NCBI RefSeq assembly: GCF_902498745.1
Contig: NZ_LR701479.1
Location: 2,256,881 to 2,320,880, forward strand
DNA: 64,000 nt
Source: Erythrobacter sp. EC-HK427
GTDB taxonomy: Bacteria; Pseudomonadota; Alphaproteobacteria; Sphingomonadales; Sphingomonadaceae
Direction of reading: 5' to 3'
Part shown: in pieces, positions 36,045 to 44,505 of the stretch
How the letters are laid out: every line of letters begins with the position of its first letter
Numbering within the stretch: position 1 is the stretch's first letter
Position numbers and translations under genes: made by a program
Notes under the pieces: model-generated
What the model saw: the letters and a program-made list of their open reading frames with translations, nothing else
Told to the model about the DNA's origin: nothing
Database searches by the model: none

Positions 36045-36800
36045 ATGGAAATGGCGAACGCTGTTTGCGCCAGCTCGCTGCTGTTCGCCCCGGGAGAACG
36101 GCCTGCGTCACGGGCTCTGCACGCGGCTGCACAGGCCAGCAACAGTTTCGCTGTCAGCTTCGATCCCGGCGGGGAAAGCGGCCTGCAGGAAGGCTGGGTC
36201 GAACTTGTCGCCAACGGGCTGACTTTCGACCTTACCGGCCTTGCCCCCGGCGCGCCTGACCACCGGCCGCAATGCGAATATGTTTTCGGCATGAACCCGG
36301 CAAAAATGCCCTCCGATTGCGAGGCGATCACGCTGGTGCCGGGGCCGCATTTGACCAGCGGGATGATGGTATTTCCGGTGGTGCGCCTGCTCGCCTCGCT
36401 GACGGCGCAACTCGCCGGTGCGCTCAACGCCCGCAGCGTGGCCTGGCATTCGGCGCGGAGCTGTTGCGCGGCGGACTATTTCACGCAAGGCGTCAATCAC
36501 TGGATCGAAGGCGGGGTGTTTCCCGGCCTCGGCCTGACCGCGCTCAACACGAACGGGCGCGACGGGCTGGAAAGCGAAGGGCTGGCGCTGTTCACGGGGC
36601 AGGAGCTGCAAATCCCGCGCGCGACCTATGACGATCCGGTGGAGGCGGTCAAAGTGGCGCTGCGTATCGTCAACTGGCTGGTGGAACATGGCCGGATCGA
36701 TTCCGTCGAGAGTTTTACCGGCCCCGATGGCGCGCCGCTCTGGCTTGAACCTGTGGAAAACTCTGCCCTTCTCCGCTTGTGGAGGGGAGCACCTGCCTAG
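36045..36800 (+). CDS. DUF4261-like protein of unknown function
   Basis: 251 residues from the ATG at 36045; the frame is open far upstream across recJ, which is a shadow. It has no signal peptide and looks soluble. Recognisable segments are TLVPGPHLTSGMMVFPVVRLL, ARSVAWHSARSCCAADYF, VFPGLGLTALN and SEGLALFTGQELQIP, with a C-terminal helical part. The GxELxI-type motif with the preceding GLGLTALN suggests the DUF4261 family, to which no reaction is assigned. GTG at 36018 is an alternative start. The AHH nuclease gene overlaps its end by 22 bases. Confidence 0.6.
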   Translation: MEMANAVCASSLLFAPGERPASRALHAAAQASNSFAVSFDPGGESGLQEGWVELVANGLTFDLTGLAPGAPDHRPQCEYVFGMNPAKMPSDCEAITLVPGPHLTSGMMVFPVVRLLASLTAQLAGALNARSVAWHSARSCCAADYFTQGVNHWIEGGVFPGLGLTALNTNGRDGLESEGLALFTGQELQIPRATYDDPVEAVKVALRIVNWLVEHGRIDSVESFTGPDGAPLWLEPVENSALLRLWRGAPA

Positions 36801-37414
36801 CCAGGCCACAAGCCATTGGCGCCGCAAGCGCGCTGCAAGGCCGCAAACCCATCCCGTTCCGTTCAATCAACCGGCACGGGTCGCCCGGCTGGCAAGCCGA
36901 TATGCAGCGCCATCATGTGCTGCCGGTGCAATTGCTCCATCTCCCCGCGTTTGCCGCGATGTTCGCGTGCATCGGGCGTCCGCACCTACGGTTTGACGAT
37001 TTCCGCAGCAACGGCTTGCTCTTGCCCGCGACCGTAACCGCAGCGCGGCGAACCGGTATGCCGCTGCATCGCGGGCCGCACCGGCATTACAACGAGCTGG
37101 CGGCAGAACGGGTCGGGCAGATCGAGGGGCACTGGCGGCGGTCGCATATGCGCCAGCCCGACATGGCGCGGTACGAGGCACTGATGCGGCTCGACCTGTT
37201 GCAGCGGGCGCTCAAACGGCGATTGTTGCAGCATGGTGCGCGGCGCTTCGTGCTCAACCGCAAAGACCCGTTCCGCGCCGGGCTCGATTTCTCGCTGCTC
37301 GATGCCTTGGTTGAGCAGTTGTGGCAGGCAAGCGGTGCCGCGCTTTCAGACAGCAGCTTCGAACAGGGGCAATTCCTTCTTGAGCGCCCGCAACCGGTCT
37401 TCGGCACTGTATGA
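36779..37414 (+). CDS. AHH-type (HNH superfamily) nuclease domain protein
   Basis: Up to 211 residues. The core [18 protein letters not shown] (H45, H46) with downstream [18 protein letters not shown] (H97, H101) is the pattern of the AHH/ENDO VII branch of the HNH fold, with paired histidines for metal and catalysis. No signal or delivery domain is visible, so this is a stand-alone cytoplasmic form, not a typical polymorphic toxin. GTG at 36779 is tentative: it overlaps the previous gene by 22 bases and has no clear ribosome-binding site. The 3' end overlaps the convergent kinase gene by 69 bases. Confidence 0.65.
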   Translation: MEGSTCLARPQAIGAASALQGRKPIPFRSINRHGSPGWQADMQRHHVLPVQLLHLPAFAAMFACIGRPHLRFDDFRSNGLLLPATVTAARRTGMPLHRGPHRHYNELAAERVGQIEGHWRRSHMRQPDMARYEALMRLDLLQRALKRRLLQHGARRFVLNRKDPFRAGLDFSLLDALVEQLWQASGAALSDSSFEQGQFLLERPQPVFGTV

Positions 37415-39013
37415 TAGTGCCAATTGATGCTCCAGTCGCCGCGACACCTCGCCCAGCTCTGGCTCGCCGAAGGTGGCGGCAACGCCTGCCAGACGGTGCA
37501 GTTGCCGCGTCAATTCTTCCCAATCGGTTTGCCCCGGCGCGCGGGCCAGCGATTGCCGGAGCTGGCTGACCAGTTGCGATTTGCGCGAGCGGTAACGGTC
37601 TTCCAGCGCCGCACTGGGCTTGGTTGCCATGGCTTCCGGTATTTCCGCCGGTGCAGCGTGCTCCGGCCCCAGCCAGCGCGCCAGCTCACGCGCCAAAGCC
37701 AATGTCGTCACCGGCTTGCCCAGATGCGATTGCATCCCCGCCTCTGTGCAGGCAGCCACATCCTCGGCATAGCAATTGGCGGTGAGCGCGATCACCGGCA
37801 AGCGGTCAGCACCAAAGCCGAGGGCGCGCAGTCGGCGGGTGGCTTCGAGACCGTCCATATGCGGCATCTGCACGTCCATCAGCGCCGCAGCGAAGGGCGC
37901 ACCCGCATCGGCGGCGGCGATGATCGCGGCGATGGCGTCCTCGCCATTGTCGACCAGATGCGCGTCCAGCCCCAGCGTTTCCGCCATCGCCAGAATCAGC
38001 TCCTGATTGATCCCGTGATCCTCCGCGATCAGCACGCGCGCCCCGCGCAGGGCATTCGCGCTTTGCTCCCGCCTCGCTCCGGACGGCGGCGAAACGGGCT
38101 CGGGCAGGGCTGGCGGGGGCAGGGCGGCCACCGCGTGCAGCGGCAAGCGGATGGTGAACTGCGTTCCCACGCCCAGCCGCGATTGCACGCTGATATCGCC
38201 GCCCATCATCCCGACCAGCTGGCTCGAAATCGCCAGCCCCAGTCCGGTGCCGCCATAGGCCCGCGCAATCGCGCTTTCGCCTTGCCGGAACGGCGTAAAG
38301 ATCGCCGCCAGCCTGTCTTCCGCGATGCCAATACCGGTATCGATGACGGACAGCAGCAGCAGGCGGCCATTGCTGCTGTTCTCGATTCGCGCTTCCATGT
38401 CGATGCCGCCGCATTCGGTGAACTTGATCGCATTGCCGAGCAGGTTGAGCAGCACCTGCCGGATGCGCAGCGGATCAAGCTCGATCGTGTTGGGCACCGC
38501 CTCGTCCACCCACATCCCGATCGACAGGCTTTTGGAACGCGCCATCGGCTCCATCAGCTTGATGCAATGTTCCAGCTGCGGGCGCAGCTCGGTGGGTTCG
38601 GGGGCGATGCGCATTTCGCCCGATTCGATCTTCGCGTGATCGAGAATGTCGTTGAGCAATTGCATCATCGCGCGGCCGGAATCGGCGATCAGTTGGACAT
38701 GGCTGCGCTGCGCTTCGTCGAGATCGCTTTCGAGCAGCAATTCGGTAAAGCCGACCACGCCGTTCATTGGGGTGCGGATTTCGTGGCTCATATTGGCGAG
38801 GAAGGCGGATTTGGCCTGCGCTTCGTCGCGCGCAAGCTGGCGGGCGCTGGCCAGCTCGGCCTCCACCGCCGCCGCTTGCGCGCTCTCATGGGCGGAGCGG
38901 GCCGAAGCCTCGGCCGCACGCTGGTGCCGCTCGCGCCAATACAGCCCGGCAAACAGCGCGGCGAGCGCAAGGTGCGCCATCAGCGCGAAATTCTCCAGCA
39001 TCGGGCACACCAT
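37346..39013 (-). CDS. Hybrid sensor histidine kinase/response regulator with Hpt domain
   Basis: 555 residues, three phosphorelay modules in one protein. One membrane helix (about 8-27) and a coiled coil lead to the H-box [19 protein letters not shown] (H77). The ATPase domain has [24 protein letters not shown] and [20 protein letters not shown]. The receiver (about 325-445) has [19 protein letters not shown] with D near 381. A C-terminal Hpt-like module has [13 protein letters not shown], with H near 505. There is no periplasmic sensor domain; the input signal is unknown. The start is tentative: ATG codons occur at residues 1, 5 and 12. Confidence 0.85.
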   Translation of the reverse strand: MVCPMLENFALMAHLALAALFAGLYWRERHQRAAEASARSAHESAQAAAVEAELASARQLARDEAQAKSAFLANMSHEIRTPMNGVVGFTELLLESDLDEAQRSHVQLIADSGRAMMQLLNDILDHAKIESGEMRIAPEPTELRPQLEHCIKLMEPMARSKSLSIGMWVDEAVPNTIELDPLRIRQVLLNLLGNAIKFTECGGIDMEARIENSSNGRLLLLSVIDTGIGIAEDRLAAIFTPFRQGESAIARAYGGTGLGLAISSQLVGMMGGDISVQSRLGVGTQFTIRLPLHAVAALPPPALPEPVSPPSGARREQSANALRGARVLIAEDHGINQELILAMAETLGLDAHLVDNGEDAIAAIIAAADAGAPFAAALMDVQMPHMDGLEATRRLRALGFGADRLPVIALTANCYAEDVAACTEAGMQSHLGKPVTTLALARELARWLGPEHAAPAEIPEAMATKPSAALEDRYRSRKSQLVSQLRQSLARAPGQTDWEELTRQLHRLAGVAATFGEPELGEVSRRLEHQLALSYSAEDRLRALKKELPLFEAAV

Positions 39014-39091
39014 CCATTGCGACGGGCGCTGCGATAGCGGCGATGCCGTTAGCGGCGGGCAAGCGGGAGGCTAGGGAAGTGCCCCTATGGC

Positions 39092-40789
39092 TCAGTAGGG
39101 CGGCGTGCCGGGCCCTTGCGAGGCGGCATTCGCGGCGCTGAGCAAAGCGCGCACGCCCGCGCTCGCCACGTCCTCGTCCATTCCCACGCCCCAGCCCGAC
39201 CGGCCATCGGGCGCAACCCACTCGATATAGGCCACCGCATTGGCGTCAACGCCCGAACCCAACGCGTGCTCGGAATAGTCGGCCACTTCGAAGTCGAGCC
39301 CGAAACTGTCGCGCAAGGTCGCCAGAACCGAGGAGATCAGACCCTTGCCGCGGCCCGACACACGCTGCTCGACGCCATCGACCTCAACCGTGCCGGTAAA
39401 GATGCGCGTGCCGTCCGCGCCCCGGCTCTCCTCGTAATCGACCAGCCTGAAGCGTCGCTTTTCGACTTGCAGGTAATAGGTGGTGCGGAAGCAGTCCCAG
39501 ATATCCGCCGCATTGAGCTCGCGCCCCAGCGCATCGGCCAGATGTTGCACATGGCGCGAGAAATCGGCTTGCAGACGCTTGGGAAGTTTCAGCCCCTGAT
39601 CCTGCTGCAAGACCCAGGCAAAACCGCCTTTGCCGCTTTGCGAATTGACGCGGATCACCGCTTCGTAAGAACGGCCCAGATCGGCCGGATCGATCGGCAG
39701 ATAGGGCACGCGCCAGCCTTCATCATTCTGCCCCTCGCGCGCTTCGAAGCCCTTCTTGATCGCATCCTGATGGCTGCCGGAGAAGGCGGTGAACACCAGT
39801 TCGCCGCCATAGGGGTGGCGCGGATGGACGGGCAGGGCGTTGCAATATTCCACCGTCTCGATCACCCGGTCGATATCGGAGAAATCGAGGCCGGGATCGA
39901 TACCCTGAGTGTACATATTGAGCGCCACGGTCACGAGGCAGCAATTGCCCGTTCGCTCGCCATTGCCGAACATACAGCCTTCGACCCGGTCAGCGCCCGC
40001 CATCAGGCCCAGCTCCGCCGCCGCGACGCCAGTGCCGCGATCATTGTGGGTGTGCAGGCTGATGACTGCCGCCTGTCTGTTGGGCAGATTGCGGCAGAAA
40101 TACTCGATTTGGTCGGCGTAGATATTGGGCGTTGCCGCCTCGACGGTGGCGGGCAGGTTGAGGATGATCGGCCAGTCCTTCGTCGGCCCGACGGCCTGCA
40201 TCACGGCCTCACACACTTCCAGACTGAAATCGAGTTCGGCGGTGGAGAAGGTTTCGGGCGAATACTGGAAATGCCATTTGGTGCCGGGGCGCTTCGCAGC
40301 TTCGTCCACCAGCAGTTGCGCGCCTTTGACGGCAATCGCCTTCACTTCCTCGCGGCTCATCCGGAACACGATTTCGCGCCATGCGGGGCTGACCGCGTTG
40401 TAAAGGTGCACGATGGCCGAATGCGCGCCTTCGAGGCTTTCAAAGCTGCGCTTGATCAGATCCTCGCGCGACTGGGTGAGCACCTGCACCACCACATCGT
40501 CAGGCACCTTGTCCGCATTCACCAGCCAGTTGATGAAGCCGAATTCGGTCTCGCCAGCCGCCGGAAAGCCGACTTCGATTTCCTTGACGCCCAGTTCCAC
40601 CAGCAGATCGAAGAAGCGGGTCTTCTTTGCCCTGTCCATCGGATCGATAATCGACTGGTTGCCATCGCGCAGATCGGTGCTGAGCCAGCGCGGCGGCGCG
40701 CTGATCGTACGGCTGGGCCACTGCCGGTCGGGCAGATCGACCTGCGGGAAGGGGCGGTATTTGGTGCTCGGATCGCGGAGCATGGGCAT
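39092..40789 (-). CDS. leuA: 2-isopropylmalate synthase
   Basis: 565 residues, the longer LeuA type 2. It condenses acetyl-CoA with 2-oxoisovalerate, the first step of leucine synthesis. The TIM barrel begins with STDLRDGNQSIIDPMD and has SLHTHNDRGTGVAAAELGLMAGADRVEGC (metal-binding HTHND). A C-terminal regulatory domain provides leucine feedback. The ATG at 40789 follows the family start MPMLRDPSTKYRPF; the frame upstream crosses the leader region. A short Leu-rich open frame and a hairpin lie just upstream, pointing to control by attenuation. Confidence 0.95.
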   Translation of the reverse strand: MPMLRDPSTKYRPFPQVDLPDRQWPSRTISAPPRWLSTDLRDGNQSIIDPMDRAKKTRFFDLLVELGVKEIEVGFPAAGETEFGFINWLVNADKVPDDVVVQVLTQSREDLIKRSFESLEGAHSAIVHLYNAVSPAWREIVFRMSREEVKAIAVKGAQLLVDEAAKRPGTKWHFQYSPETFSTAELDFSLEVCEAVMQAVGPTKDWPIILNLPATVEAATPNIYADQIEYFCRNLPNRQAAVISLHTHNDRGTGVAAAELGLMAGADRVEGCMFGNGERTGNCCLVTVALNMYTQGIDPGLDFSDIDRVIETVEYCNALPVHPRHPYGGELVFTAFSGSHQDAIKKGFEAREGQNDEGWRVPYLPIDPADLGRSYEAVIRVNSQSGKGGFAWVLQQDQGLKLPKRLQADFSRHVQHLADALGRELNAADIWDCFRTTYYLQVEKRRFRLVDYEESRGADGTRIFTGTVEVDGVEQRVSGRGKGLISSVLATLRDSFGLDFEVADYSEHALGSGVDANAVAYIEWVAPDGRSGWGVGMDEDVASAGVRALLSAANAASQGPGTPPY

Positions 40790-40832
40790 GGGAGATGAAG
40801 CCTTGTTCGACTGGGTTCGGTGCGATGGAGAA

Positions 40833-40884
40833 GCCCTTAGGCGGTGTGCCTGCATGGCGCAGGCAAAACGGCACGCCTAAGGGC
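40833..40884 (-). promoter_or_regulatory. Hairpin between leader peptide and leuA (putative attenuator)
   Basis: A perfect 11-bp stem (GCCCTTAGGCG with its complement, 40833-40843 and 40874-40884) closes an inner stem around TGCCTGCATGGCGCAGGCA. The left arm, in transcript order, covers the last codons and the stop of the Leu-rich leader frame, so a ribosome stalled on the Leu codons would change the folding. No clear U-tract follows, so if it attenuates it may do so by another route than a classic terminator. Confidence 0.5.
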
Positions 40885-40924
40885 GTGTAAGTCGAAGCAG
40901 AAGCAGGCTGCGGGCCGTTTGCAT
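40877..40924 (-). CDS. leuL: Putative leucine leader peptide upstream of leuA
   Basis: A 15-codon frame, MQTARSLLLLRLTRP, ending in TAG 87 bases before the leuA start. Five of 15 residues are Leu, four of them in a row, which is the hallmark of leu operon leader peptides in proteobacteria. Its end lies in one arm of the hairpin at 40833-40884. No good Shine-Dalgarno sequence precedes the ATG, which is the main weakness. A terminator for the upstream gene sits just before, leaving about 40 bases for a leuA promoter. Confidence 0.6.
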   Translation of the reverse strand: MQTARSLLLLRLTRP

Positions 40925-40963
40925 GGGGGCAGGCTTAGCGGGGAAGGGGCAAAGCGTCCAGAC

Positions 40964-41013
40964 ACGAAAACGGGCGCCGCACACATTTTGTGCGCAGCGC
41001 CCGTGTTTCGTGC
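40964..41013 (-). terminator. Intrinsic terminator after the YceI gene
   Basis: A long stem-loop: ACGGGCGC pairs with GCGCCCGT and the inner CGCACA with TGTGCG. On the minus strand it is followed by TTTTCG, and A-rich sequence on the other side extends the stem. It lies 14 bases after the YceI stop and separates that gene from the leuA leader. Confidence 0.82.
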
Positions 41014-41026
41014 AGCAAAGTGTGCG

Positions 41027-41680
41027 TTATTGCTTCTCGAACGCCACAGTAATGTCCAGCACCACTTCGTCGCCGATGGCGGGCACGGCGTAGTTCATGC
41101 CGAATTCGCTGCGCATGATCGTGGTGGTGGCGTGGAAGCCGACCGTGGTGCGCTGGTTGAACGGATTGTCGCCGCTGCCCGAAAACTCGGCGTCCAGCGT
41201 CACCTGGTTGGTCTGCCCGTTCAGCGTCAGATCGCCAATGATATGCGCGGTCGTTTCGCTGGTCTGGTGGATTGCGGTGGAGACGAAGCGGGCATCATCC
41301 GCATCGGGACCAAAGAAGTCGGGCGCGCCGCCATCGGCACCGGGGCGCAGCATATGTTCGCGCAGGCCACTGCTCACCACGGCGAGCGAGTTGATCGGGA
41401 TACGCACATCGACCGATGTGTTCGCCATGTTCTCGGTATCAAGCTCCAGCGTCCCCTCGGCATCGCCGAACAGGCCGAAATAGTCGTTGAAGCCGAAATG
41501 GCTCACCCGCCATTCGACCAGCGTGTGCGCGGGATCGGTGGCGTAGGTGCCGGATTCGACACTGGCGGGATCGAGCGACTGGAAGATCGGCGGATTGTCA
41601 TTGGTGACGGCGAGCGAGGCGGTCGCGCCGAACGCGGCAACCGCGCCGGAAGCGGTAAGAGCGAGAATGGTCTTGCGCAT
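41027..41680 (-). CDS. YceI family periplasmic protein
   Basis: 217 residues with a signal peptide (MRKTILALTASGAVAAFGATASLA). The YceI lipocalin-like barrel is evident from YATDPAHTLVEWRVSHFGFNDYFGLFG, then DARFVSTAIHQTSETTAHIIGDLTLNGQT and a C-terminal VVLDITVAFEK. YceI proteins bind polyprenoid-like lipids in the periplasm; their physiological role is not settled. Transcribed with its own strong terminator. Confidence 0.92.
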   Translation of the reverse strand: MRKTILALTASGAVAAFGATASLAVTNDNPPIFQSLDPASVESGTYATDPAHTLVEWRVSHFGFNDYFGLFGDAEGTLELDTENMANTSVDVRIPINSLAVVSSGLREHMLRPGADGGAPDFFGPDADDARFVSTAIHQTSETTAHIIGDLTLNGQTNQVTLDAEFSGSGDNPFNQRTTVGFHATTTIMRSEFGMNYAVPAIGDEVVLDITVAFEKQ

Positions 41681-41780
41681 GGGGAACTCCTTGAAACCTG
41701 CGTCCCGCGAAGGTGGGGATCACACGCTTAATGTCCAAGGAGGAAAACTTGTTCCGGCCAAGGCGCAGCTTTCGCCCGCC

Positions 41781-42380
41781 CTAGCACGCACCCCACGCGG
41801 TTTCGGCGCGTTCGCGCAGGGCCTCGAGCGTGTATTGTTCCGCTATCGGCGGGCCGCTGCATTCGCGGTAATCGGGATCGCTGGGCAGGCAATTCTCGCC
41901 GCACACCTGCCGCGCGACGCCGGTTGCGCCGTCAATGTGCCAGAAGCGCCCGCCGGGCGTGGCGACAAAGCCGTCCATCCCGCTCGCCATATCTCCCTCG
42001 ACATCGATCAGCGAGGGCACTTCGCTGTCGTAGTCGGGATTGAAGCCCGCATGGGTGTGATAGGTGGCCAGCGGATACAGCGTGCGCACGTCGAAATAGG
42101 TGATGTCGCAGCTTTCGTGATCGCCAACGAGCACGGTGCGCGAGACGATTTCGCCATCGGCATTTTCGGCCAGCAGGCCGCAAAACTCCTTGTCCTCGGC
42201 AAAGGAATCGCGCTGCACGTCCGCCAATTGCGCGCGCGCCGCTTCTTCGATGGCTGGATCGCTGACGGTGCGCGCGTAAACCTCGTTGGCGAGATTTTCG
42301 CTCGACTGGAACAGCACCACCCCCGCCCACAACGCCCCGCACACAAGCAGGGCGATGAGGGTGAAGCGGTTGTCGTTCAT
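41781..42380 (-). CDS. DUF4329-like secreted JAB/MPN-type protein
   Basis: 199 residues. An N-terminal membrane anchor (residues 7-25) is followed by a domain with LATYHTHAGFNPDYDSEVPS: the HxH (H108, H110) and downstream Ser/Asp resemble the JAMM/MPN metal site found in DUF4329 proteins. Later segments are MDGFVATPGGRFWHID and several cysteines (CGENC, C-terminal AC). It could be a periplasmic metallohydrolase, but no activity is known. It lies 19 bases after ilvC on the same strand and may be read from the ilv operon. Confidence 0.65.
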   Translation of the reverse strand: MNDNRFTLIALLVCGALWAGVVLFQSSENLANEVYARTVSDPAIEEAARAQLADVQRDSFAEDKEFCGLLAENADGEIVSRTVLVGDHESCDITYFDVRTLYPLATYHTHAGFNPDYDSEVPSLIDVEGDMASGMDGFVATPGGRFWHIDGATGVARQVCGENCLPSDPDYRECSGPPIAEQYTLEALRERAETAWGAC

Positions 42381-42399
42381 CACACCGCCGGATTAGCCG

Positions 42400-43428
<1,029 letters not shown>

Positions 43429-43821
43429 CTACTGGGTCTGAAGCGTGTAATAAGCGAAGAGGGTGAGCCCTCCGATGATCGTGATAAGCGGCCAGCCGAT
43501 ATGCTTGCCACGGGTGAGAATGCCGTCTGCCAATCCGGCAACCAGATGCGCGGTGCCGATGGCAAGGATCAGCCAGGGCGCATCGATATCGCCATAGGCG
43601 GTGAGGGCGAGCACGGCAGCGACGCCGAACCACAGCACCGCCGTCCAGTGCCAGGCAAACCGCGTGATGCCGCGCGCAAGCGGGCTTTCCATCAGCGGCA
43701 TACCGCTGGCTAGGATCGGCTGGATCAGCCGTTGCTCGCCAAGCACGGAATGCACCAGTGCGGTAATCGCGCACAAGGCAGCTGCCATCAGCAGCAGAAA
43801 AGCTGGATTTACATATTCCAT
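43429..43821 (-). CDS. Small integral membrane protein in the ilv operon
   Basis: 130 residues with four predicted helices. Distinct segments are ALVHSVLGEQRLIQPILASGMP, in a loop after the first helix, and FAWHWTAVLWFGVAAVLAL. Conserved His residues in the ALVHS and FAWHWT segments could bind a cofactor or metal. It lies between ilvN (5 bases) and ilvC (9 bases) in a tight operon. I do not recognise a characterised family, and no role in branched-chain amino acid synthesis is known. Confidence 0.7.
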   Translation of the reverse strand: MEYVNPAFLLLMAAALCAITALVHSVLGEQRLIQPILASGMPLMESPLARGITRFAWHWTAVLWFGVAAVLALTAYGDIDAPWLILAIGTAHLVAGLADGILTRGKHIGWPLITIIGGLTLFAYYTLQTQ

Positions 43822-43826
43822 AGTGT

Positions 43827-44342
43827 TCAGGCCCCTTCGGCTCCACGCATCATGCCAACTATGCCCGAACGGCCGACTTCCACCAAGCCCAGCCCGCGCA
43901 TCAGGCCGACAAAGCTGTCGATCTTGGTGGAGGAGCCGGTGAGTTCGAAAATGAAGCTTTCGGGCGTGGTATCGACCACATTGGCGCGGAAAACCTCGGC
44001 AGTGCGCAGCGCCTCGACGCGGGTTTCGCCCGTGCCGCGCACTTTGACCAGCGCCAGCTCGCGCTCGACATGCGGGCCTTCTTCGGTGAGGTCGATTACG
44101 CGGTGGACGGGCACCAGCCGTTCGAGCTGCGCCTGGATCTGGTCGATCACCTGCGGCGGGCCGCCGGTGACGATGGTGATGCGGCTGATCGCGTGATCCT
44201 CGCTGATATCGGCCACGGTCAAGCTGTCGATATTATACCCACGCGCGGTGAACAGGCCGGTGATCTTGGCGAGAATGCCCGGCTCGTTATCGACGACGAC
44301 GGTAAGGACGTGGCGCTCGGACGCGCGGTGCTGGATTTTCAT
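43827..44342 (-). CDS. ilvN: Acetolactate synthase small (regulatory) subunit
   Basis: 171 residues. An N-terminal ACT domain (LTVVVDNEPGILAKITGLFTARGYNIDSLTV) gives valine feedback on the large subunit. The C-terminal domain has ELTGSSTKIDSFVGLM and GLVEVGRSGIVGMMRG. The gene follows ilvB after a 164-base gap that is filled by a dispersed palindromic repeat. Confidence 0.95.
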   Translation of the reverse strand: MKIQHRASERHVLTVVVDNEPGILAKITGLFTARGYNIDSLTVADISEDHAISRITIVTGGPPQVIDQIQAQLERLVPVHRVIDLTEEGPHVERELALVKVRGTGETRVEALRTAEVFRANVVDTTPESFIFELTGSSTKIDSFVGLMRGLGLVEVGRSGIVGMMRGAEGA

Positions 44343-44349
44343 GAGGCCT

Positions 44350-44486
44350 TCCTCCCCTCCTTTTCAAAGGAGGGGTTGGGGGTGGTTGCGCGGTCGCACG
44401 ACCGCGCTGGTGCTGCAAGCACCACCCCGCTGCGACTAGGCAGCAAGCTGCCAAGTCTCACTGCCCCTCCTATGAAGAGGAGGGGT
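44350..44486. repeat. CCCTCC-type palindromic intergenic repeat, copy 1
   Basis: Fills the space between ilvB and ilvN. It holds several adjoining inverted repeats: CCCCTCCTTT/AAAGGAGGGG at 44354-44375, GCGCGGTCG/CGACCGCGC at 44388-44407, and CCCCTCC/GGAGGGG at the far end. The core ACCCCGCTGCGACTAG (44424-44439) and a following 19-base core with 18 matches recur at 60269-60316. No open frame is plausible here. Confidence 0.75.
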
Positions 44487-44505
44487 GTTGTTGCTGCATG
44501 CTCCA

